NCBI GenBank assembly: GCA_030668505.1 | Contig: DAOUTV010000037.1 | Coordinates: 1 to 10,476 of the forward strand | Source: Desulfobacterales bacterium | GTDB lineage: Bacteria > Desulfobacterota > Desulfobacteria > Desulfobacterales > C00003060 | Reading direction: 5' to 3' | DNA length: 10,476 nt | Shown here: positions 6,124-10,476 of the stretch, in pieces | How positions within the stretch are numbered: position 1 is the stretch's first letter | Layout: the number at the start of each line of letters is the position of its first letter | Position numbers and translations under genes: made by a program | The notes under the pieces: model-generated | Database searches by the model: none | What the model was told of the DNA's origin: nothing | What the model saw: only the letters and a program-made list of their open reading frames with translations

Positions 6124-8190
6124 CTAAGCCTCTTTGTTGGTTTCCTGTTCACCGACCTCAGGTACGGCTTCCTGCGTATCTGGAACAGCCGGTTCCCCGG
6201 CTTCATCGGAAGAAACCAGCTCGGCTTCTTCTTCTCCGGTGACTTCCGGGCCGTCTTGTACCTGGGGGGAATCGTCAACTCTGTCAGAAGATGCCTCAGA
6301 ATCGTGTTCGGCAGGCTTCTGATTTACAGCTTTTTCTTTCAGGTTTTCCTTTAGAAGTTCCCCTAAACTTGATTGAGATCCCTTGTAAGAGTTCAAATAA
6401 TCTACAACCAGATCACGTTCCTCATCCGTTTGAAGCTGTTTGACCGAAAGGCCAATGCGTCGTTCTTTGGGATTAATGTTGATTACTTTGGCCGAAACAA
6501 TGTCTCCAACTTGAAACTTGCCTACAGGGGTTTTAATCTTCTCACTGTTCACTTCCGAAACATGAACCAGCCCTTCAATCCCTTCCTCCAATTCGACAAA
6601 AAGACCAAAGTCCGTGACATTAGTTATGGTACCCGTAATCTTGTCTCCCACCTCATATCGTTCAGGGATTGTCTCCCAAGGATCTTTCTGAAGTTGCTTG
6701 ATTCCCAGAGAAAATCGTTCATTATCTTTGTCGATATTTAGAACAATAGCCTGAACTACATCACCTTTCTTATAGAGTTCGGATGGGTGTTTAATACGTT
6801 TGGTCCATGATACGTCGGAGATGTGCACCAAGCCATCAATGCCCTCGTCAATTCCGATAAATACACCAAAATCTGTAATGTTCTTGATCTTTCCTTCAAT
6901 TGTCGTCCCAATAGGATATTTTTCGCTAACGACATCCCACGGGTTCGGTACCACCTGCTTCATACCCAGGGATATTCTCCTATTCTCGCTTGAAATGTTT
7001 AAAACAACAGCCTCTACGGTTTCGCCAACCGATACCACCTTGGAAGGATGACGTATTTTTTTAGTCCATGACATCTCCGAGACGTGAATCAGCCCTTCTA
7101 TCCCCCTCTCCAGTTCAACAAAGGCACCATAATCGGTAAAACTAACGATTCTGCCATTGACATGGGAACCTATTGGATATTTTTCTTCGGCAGTGGTCCA
7201 AGGGTCCGGCACAAGCTGTTTTAACCCAAGCGAGACCCGCTCCCGTTCAAGATCAAGATTTAGGATCTTTACACTAACCTCATCGCCTACCGAAAATATC
7301 TCAGATGGATGACCAATACGTCCCCAGGACATATCCGTTATGTGTAGCAGACCATCAATACCACCAAGATCAATAAAGGCGCCATATTCAGTGATATTCT
7401 TTACCACACCAGTGGTGACCTTGCCTTCCTGGATTGTTGCAAGGGTTTCAGCGCGCTTTGCTTCACGTACTTTTTCAAGGATTACGCGTCTCGACAGAAC
7501 AATATTGCTTCGCTTTCTATTGTATTTTAAAACCTTGAACTCGTAGGTCTTGCCAACCATTTGATCCAAGTCGCGGACTGGACGAAGGGCCACTTGAGAA
7601 CCAGGCAAAAAAGCAGAGACTCCGATATCAACCGAGAGTCCACCCTTAACACGGCTGATTACAAGTCCCTTGACTACACCATCTTCCTCATAGGCCTTCT
7701 TGATATCTTCCCAAACCTTAATCTTGGAAGCCTTCTCTTTGGAAAGCAAGACAACGCCACCGTCGTCGTCCCAGCGCTCCATCATAACATCAATAGTATC
7801 GCCCACCTCAGCATCGATCGTACCGTCCGGGCCAGTGACTTCGGCAATAGGTACTTGTCCTTCAAATTTGTAGCCAATATCCACCAATAGGAATTCCTTG
7901 TCGACCTGCACAATCCTGCCCTGCACGACCTGGCCTTCCTCAACCCGCCTAAAGCTCTCTTCATACATCTCCATTAGATCTTCTTTGCCACCCATGGTTG
8001 CCTCGGCACCCCGCCCGGCCATCTCTGGCTCGCCTTGGGCGCTATCGGTATGCCTTTCCTCAACTTGGGCCGTTTCGTCTCCTTGGTCAACCTCAGATCC
8101 TGCAGCTTTGTCATCTTGGTTGGACTCTTTCTCTTCAACCTGTAGTTTTTCTTCCTTAAGTTCGGTTAAACTGTTTTTATCCTCTTCCAT
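6124..8190 (-). CDS. rpsA: 30S ribosomal protein S1, with long acidic ends
   Basis: S1 binds mRNA on the 30S subunit and helps recruit and unfold transcripts. Six S1 (OB-fold) domains are visible at about residues 86-151, 170-235, 256-324, 341-411, 428-498 and 515-585. The last four are most alike, with repeated GxIxxxTDFGxFVxLxxGIxGLxHVSE patterns and KQLxxDPW linkers. The protein is 688 residues against 557 in E. coli. The extra length is an acidic, low-complexity N-terminus (about 1-70) and an acidic C-terminal tail (about 588-688, rich in Glu, Asp, Ser and Pro). The chosen ATG at 8190 has AAGGGGG ten bases upstream. An internal ATG at 7995 (Met66), preceded by GAGG, would give a protein of more usual length. 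It follows cmk after 96 bases and precedes sppA by 18. Identity is certain; the start is less so. Confidence 0.96.
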   Translation of the reverse strand: MEEDKNSLTELKEEKLQVEEKESNQDDKAAGSEVDQGDETAQVEERHTDSAQGEPEMAGRGAEATMGGKEDLMEMYEESFRRVEEGQVVQGRIVQVDKEFLLVDIGYKFEGQVPIAEVTGPDGTIDAEVGDTIDVMMERWDDDGGVVLLSKEKASKIKVWEDIKKAYEEDGVVKGLVISRVKGGLSVDIGVSAFLPGSQVALRPVRDLDQMVGKTYEFKVLKYNRKRSNIVLSRRVILEKVREAKRAETLATIQEGKVTTGVVKNITEYGAFIDLGGIDGLLHITDMSWGRIGHPSEIFSVGDEVSVKILNLDLERERVSLGLKQLVPDPWTTAEEKYPIGSHVNGRIVSFTDYGAFVELERGIEGLIHVSEMSWTKKIRHPSKVVSVGETVEAVVLNISSENRRISLGMKQVVPNPWDVVSEKYPIGTTIEGKIKNITDFGVFIGIDEGIDGLVHISDVSWTKRIKHPSELYKKGDVVQAIVLNIDKDNERFSLGIKQLQKDPWETIPERYEVGDKITGTITNVTDFGLFVELEEGIEGLVHVSEVNSEKIKTPVGKFQVGDIVSAKVININPKERRIGLSVKQLQTDEERDLVVDYLNSYKGSQSSLGELLKENLKEKAVNQKPAEHDSEASSDRVDDSPQVQDGPEVTGEEEAELVSSDEAGEPAVPDTQEAVPEVGEQETNKEA

Positions 8191-8200
8191 TAAAAAATTG

Positions 8201-8213
8201 CCCCCTTCTCCTT
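8201..8213 (-). promoter_or_regulatory. Ribosome binding site for the longer rpsA start
   Basis: On the minus strand AAGGAGAAGGGGG ends ten bases before the ATG at 8190. The purine run is long and strong, but the nearest core (GGGGG, 8201-8205) is at the far end of normal spacing, and the AAGGAG part (8208-8213) is too distant to use. It supports translation from 8190 over Met66, whose GAGG is shorter but better spaced. Confidence 0.5.
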
Positions 8214-8244
8214 GTTAACAACCGACAAGACACCTTGACACATT

Positions 8245-8280
8245 AAAAAAAAATTCTTTATCAAGAATACGTAAAAAAAA
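8245..8280 (-). terminator. AT-rich hairpin with T-runs between cmk and rpsA
   Basis: Read on the minus strand after the cmk stop: a run of eight T (8273-8280), then ATTCTT (8263-8268), loop GATA, AAGAAT (8253-8258), then nine T (8245-8253, sharing one base with the stem). A 6-bp stem followed directly by a T-run has the shape of an intrinsic terminator, but five of the six pairs are A-U, so it would be weak. It could partly separate rpsA expression from the upstream genes. I saw no convincing separate rpsA promoter in 8191-8286. Confidence 0.4.
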
Positions 8281-8286
8281 CAACCC

Positions 8287-8958
8287 TTATTTCACGCACT
8301 CTCTAATGTGGGAAAGTATCACTTCGACCACCTGGTCAATATCCAAGCTTGTAGAGTCGATCCTAATTGCATCATGGGCAGGTCTCAGAGGAGATAGTGT
8401 CCGGATAGAGTCGTCATTATCCCTTTTCTTCATTGCCTCCCTCACCTCCGCAAGGCTGGTCCGCTCATGTCTTGCGGCAAGTTCCCTGTACCTTCTCTGG
8501 GCACGCGTGTCGAGGTCCGCATCCAGGTAAAACTTGATATCGGCCCATGGAAATACGACAGTCCCCATGTCACGTCCTTCAAAGACCACACATCCACTTT
8601 TTCCCATTTCACGCTGAACACCCAATAGGTATTTTCTTACGGCGGACCTTGCGGATATTGCAGATGCAAACATGCCAATCTCTTGTGTTCGTATGTCCTC
8701 TGTAATATCATCCCTGTTAGCGTACAGTCTCGATCCTTGGGAGCCGTTTTCGAATCTAAGAACAAGGTGCCCGCAGATTTTATCCAGCCTCTCGTCATCA
8801 TTGGGTTCACATCCTTCAGAAAGGGCAACCAGTGCAACGGCTCGGTACAAGGCACCAGTGTCAACATAGGTGTAGCCAAGTCGCTCAGCAACCAAACGAC
8901 TAACTGTAGTTTTGCCAGCGCCTGACGGCCCGTCTATGGTTATCAAAAGGACCTTCAT
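8287..8958 (-). CDS. cmk: Cytidylate (CMP) kinase
   Basis: It transfers phosphate from ATP to CMP or dCMP in the cytosol, feeding CTP and dCTP pools. The 223-residue length is typical. The P-loop is GPSGAGKTT (10-18), DTGALYRAVAL (33-43) is the CMP-binding region, and EGRDMGTVVFPWADIKFYLDAD (126-147) and KRDNDDSIR (177-185) are family signatures. Together they separate it from adenylate and uridylate kinases. The start ATG shares four bases with the hisC stop (ATGA), and AAGGCGG inside the hisC end lies five bases before it as ribosome binding site, so it is translationally linked to hisC. It is followed by an AT-rich hairpin and then rpsA, a pairing common in bacteria. Confidence 0.97.
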   Translation of the reverse strand: MKVLLITIDGPSGAGKTTVSRLVAERLGYTYVDTGALYRAVALVALSEGCEPNDDERLDKICGHLVLRFENGSQGSRLYANRDDITEDIRTQEIGMFASAISARSAVRKYLLGVQREMGKSGCVVFEGRDMGTVVFPWADIKFYLDADLDTRAQRRYRELAARHERTSLAEVREAMKKRDNDDSIRTLSPLRPAHDAIRIDSTSLDIDQVVEVILSHIRECVK

Positions 8959-10037
8959 TGAACCGCCTTTCTCAGGGCTTCAATAAGGCCCCGGTTTTCT
9001 TCAGGAAGCCCCACATTGATACGAATATAGTTTGGATAGCCATACGCGGTCATAGGCCGTACAATTACACCCATGCGAAGCATCTTTTCAAAGACGATCT
9101 TTGCCTCCCTTTGCAGATCTATGAGAAAAAAATTGGTCTGGGTAGGAAAGTATCGAAGTCCCAACTTCTCCACTTCCTGATACAAAAAATCAAGCCCTTC
9201 ATGGACAGTACTAATGGTCTTATTGAGAAAGTCTTCATCATCCAAGGAGGCCAGAGCCCCAACCTGTGCCAGCAGATTAGTATTAAAGGGTTGCCTGACA
9301 CGATGCATAAGATCTGCCAGGTTTTCTCTCATAACGCCATAGCCTATTCGAAGACCTGCTAATCCGTATGCCTTTGAAAAGGTACGAAGGGTTACAACGG
9401 TCTTGTCACCGTCCAGATAATCAAGACCGGTCGGGCAGGTACCATCTCGCACGAATTCAATATAGGCTTCATCCAACACGATCAAGACGTCAGGCGGAAC
9501 CCGTTGAAGAAAAGCTTCAAAGTCTTCCCTTGACACAATCGTTCCAGTAGGATTGTTTGGATTGTTGACGAAGATCATGCGCGTTTTTGAGGAGATCCCC
9601 TCTGCCATACCTTCCAGATCGAGCACGCGTTCTTTTAGGGCCACCTTAACTGGCCGTCCCCCGCCTGCTTGCACCATAATCTCATACATCAAGAATGATG
9701 GCTCTGGTAAAACAGCTTCATCACCCTCTCGAAGGAAGGTCCGAACTAGGAGCTCTATGATTTCATTGGAACCATTTCCAAGCACAATGCGATTGAGCGG
9801 GACCTTCAGCTTTTCGGACAAGCGCTTCCTTAAGTAATAGTTGCTTCCGTCTGGATAGCGATGCAGATTATTGAGTGAATTCATTATTGCGTCTAATGCC
9901 TTGGGAGATGGGCCAATCGGGTTTTCATTGGATGCCAGTTTTATACAACCGCTAATGCCATATTCGCGCTCCAGTTCCTCAATTGGTTTTCCTGGTACAT
10001 ACGGCTTCAGAGTAGAAATATAGTCGGGTATTCTCAT
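8955..10037 (-). CDS. hisC: Histidinol-phosphate-type aminotransferase
   Basis: This is a fold-type I PLP aminotransferase of 360 residues, the usual HisC length. Motifs are LASNENPIGPSP (34-45), YPDGSNYYLR (61-70), GNGSNEIIELL (87-97), NNPNNPTGTIV (158-168) and LDEAYIEF (188-195). TFSKAYGLAGLRIGYG (219-234) holds the PLP-binding Lys222. HisC makes histidinol phosphate from imidazole-acetol phosphate and glutamate. Members beside aromatic genes and cmk often act, alone or also, on phenylalanine and tyrosine precursors. No his gene is adjacent here, and the next gene is cmk, so an aromatic or dual role is plausible but unproven. The ribosome binding site AAGGGGG (10042-10048, minus strand) is about seven bases before the ATG. 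The gene overlaps cmk by four bases. The 440 bases upstream contain no gene, so it may be first in its transcript. Confidence 0.93.
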   Translation of the reverse strand: MRIPDYISTLKPYVPGKPIEELEREYGISGCIKLASNENPIGPSPKALDAIMNSLNNLHRYPDGSNYYLRKRLSEKLKVPLNRIVLGNGSNEIIELLVRTFLREGDEAVLPEPSFLMYEIMVQAGGGRPVKVALKERVLDLEGMAEGISSKTRMIFVNNPNNPTGTIVSREDFEAFLQRVPPDVLIVLDEAYIEFVRDGTCPTGLDYLDGDKTVVTLRTFSKAYGLAGLRIGYGVMRENLADLMHRVRQPFNTNLLAQVGALASLDDEDFLNKTISTVHEGLDFLYQEVEKLGLRYFPTQTNFFLIDLQREAKIVFEKMLRMGVIVRPMTAYGYPNYIRINVGLPEENRGLIEALRKAVQ

Positions 10038-10063
10038 GAAGACCCCCTTATCCTGTTTGACCG

Positions 10064-10078
10064 TCTGCTTTGTGCAGA
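10064..10078 (-). other. Small hairpin in the hisC leader
   Basis: TCTGC and GCAGA form a perfect 5-bp stem with a five-base loop, about 26 bases upstream of the hisC start. It is too short and lacks a T-run for a terminator. It may be part of the leader structure or chance. I could not pick a convincing promoter for hisC between here and 10200. Confidence 0.3.
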
Positions 10079-10235
10079 ATGAAAGTTAACAAAAGTTCAA
10101 TGTACACACTATTCTTAAAGAGATAGAAATCAGTCTGCCCTGTTGGAGTTGATATTCAGAATGTTCTTCGACGCTCACACACGGCCGCTGTATATCTAAA
10201 CACTGAGTGATAATCAACACAATTTATCCTAACTC

Positions 10236-10271
10236 GTGCCCATCCACGAATCGTACAAACTCAATGGGCAC
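10236..10271. repeat. 8-bp inverted repeat upstream of hisC
   Basis: GTGCCCAT (10236-10243) and ATGGGCAC (10264-10271) are perfect inverted copies around a 20-base loop. Past one mismatch two more pairs extend the stem. The left arm can alternatively pair locally (CGTG with CACG, 10235-10248). The arms flank no gene; the repeat lies beside the larger hairpin at 10328-10372 and may belong to the same element. Confidence 0.6.
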
Positions 10272-10312
10272 AAGCGTAAGTTTCCAATTCAGAAATGAGT
10301 AATGTTCCGCAA

Positions 10313-10382
10313 GGTCAAGGAAAACAAGGGGTTACGCGGAGGCGTACCGAGGTACGTCGCACAAGCAACCCCGCAGTTTGAC
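10313..10382. repeat. Multi-part hairpin, possible dispersed structured element
   Basis: Nested pairings stack around one centre. The inner stem is CGTAC (10343-10347) with GTACG (10352-10356) and a CGAG loop. Around it GCG (10336-10338) pairs with CGC (10358-10360), then GGGGTT (10328-10333) with AACCCC (10367-10372), and an outer GTCAA (10314-10318) with TTGAC (10378-10382). Such an arrangement is unlikely by chance and resembles GC-rich hairpin repeats I loosely recall from other Desulfobacterota genomes. I cannot confirm copy number from one window. Confidence 0.55.
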
Positions 10383-10418
10383 GCCGATTCAGCCGTTCAG
10401 CCGTCGCAGCCAGTGCTT

Positions 10419-10465
10419 TGGCGAAGTCGGCTCGTAGCCAAGAAGGCTACTATGGCGAAGTCGGC
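10419..10465. repeat. 13-bp direct repeat flanking a hairpin
   Basis: TGGCGAAGTCGGC occurs at 10419-10431 and again at 10453-10465. Between the copies is a perfect 6-bp hairpin, GTAGCC (10434-10439), loop AAGAA, GGCTAC (10445-10450). It abuts the window edge, so more units may follow outside. Confidence 0.7.
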
Positions 10466-10476
10466 GATTGCGGAAA

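Larger units (their letters stand above)
10038..10476. other. Gene-free region upstream of hisC
   Basis: No open frame of recognisable family occurs on either strand in these 439 bases. The first 150 or so bases next to hisC are AT-rich and probably hold its promoter and leader, though no clear hexamer pair was found. From about 10230 onward the sequence is GC-richer and crowded with inverted and direct repeats, described separately. The sharp change in character suggests an inserted or dispersed element upstream of the hisC promoter region. Confidence 0.6.

Noticed and set aside
7898..8218. 106-codon Ser-rich plus-strand open frame
   Set aside because: It is antisense to the acidic N-terminus of S1; Glu and Asp codons read as Ser, Leu and Phe on the other strand.
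8235..8264. TTGACA on the plus strand as a promoter
   Set aside because: No acceptable -10 hexamer at 16-18 bases, and it would drive antisense transcription of cmk with no gene to serve.
10224..10331. 35-codon minus-strand open stretch in the hisC upstream region
   Set aside because: Bounded by stops, has no start codon or family resemblance, and overlaps the inverted repeats.
10313..10476. CRISPR array or tRNA gene
   Set aside because: Repeats are too few and irregular with no constant spacer, and no cloverleaf with T-loop consensus was found.

Overview
The window looks like an ordinary housekeeping stretch of a bacterial chromosome. All protein genes but one are on the minus strand. Genes are tightly packed and often overlap by a few bases. 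Cues for the host are the gene order hisC-cmk-rpsA-sppA-ihfB, a metal-type PHP domain in DnaE, and moderate GC. These suggest a Desulfobacterota (former Deltaproteobacteria) genome, in which as I recall a similar aromatic/cmk/rpsA/sppA/ihf order is common. This placement is inference, because there is no rRNA or other marker in the window.

Layout. Positions 1-3834 hold a guaB-dnaE pair on the minus strand. IMP dehydrogenase is followed, with a one-base TAATG overlap, by the first 791 codons of the DNA polymerase III alpha subunit, which runs off the left edge. Positions 3835-4930 form an island. It holds a candidate sigma70-type promoter on the plus strand and an array of a roughly 10-bp motif, GTG(AA/AT/C)CTAAA, in both orientations. 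The only plus-strand gene, a YciO-like member of the YrdC/Sua5 family, follows, and then a second, smaller cluster of the same motif. The last motif copy supplies the stop codon of the neighbouring IHF-type gene. Positions 4920-10037 are a second minus-strand cluster, transcribed as hisC, cmk, rpsA, sppA, ihfB. It has overlaps at hisC/cmk (ATGA) and sppA/ihfB (8 bp), and an AT-rich hairpin with a T-run between cmk and rpsA. Positions 10038-10476 have no convincing gene but contain several inverted and direct repeats and look like a structured, possibly dispersed, repeat element upstream of hisC.

How the genes work together. The larger cluster combines an aromatic/histidinol-phosphate type aminotransferase, CMP kinase, ribosomal protein S1, a membrane-bound signal-peptide peptidase and a nucleoid protein of the IHF beta type. 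The other cluster joins guanine nucleotide synthesis to chromosome replication. None of these genes is itself novel. The most unusual material is non-coding: the decamer array around the yciO-like gene and the structured block at the right end.
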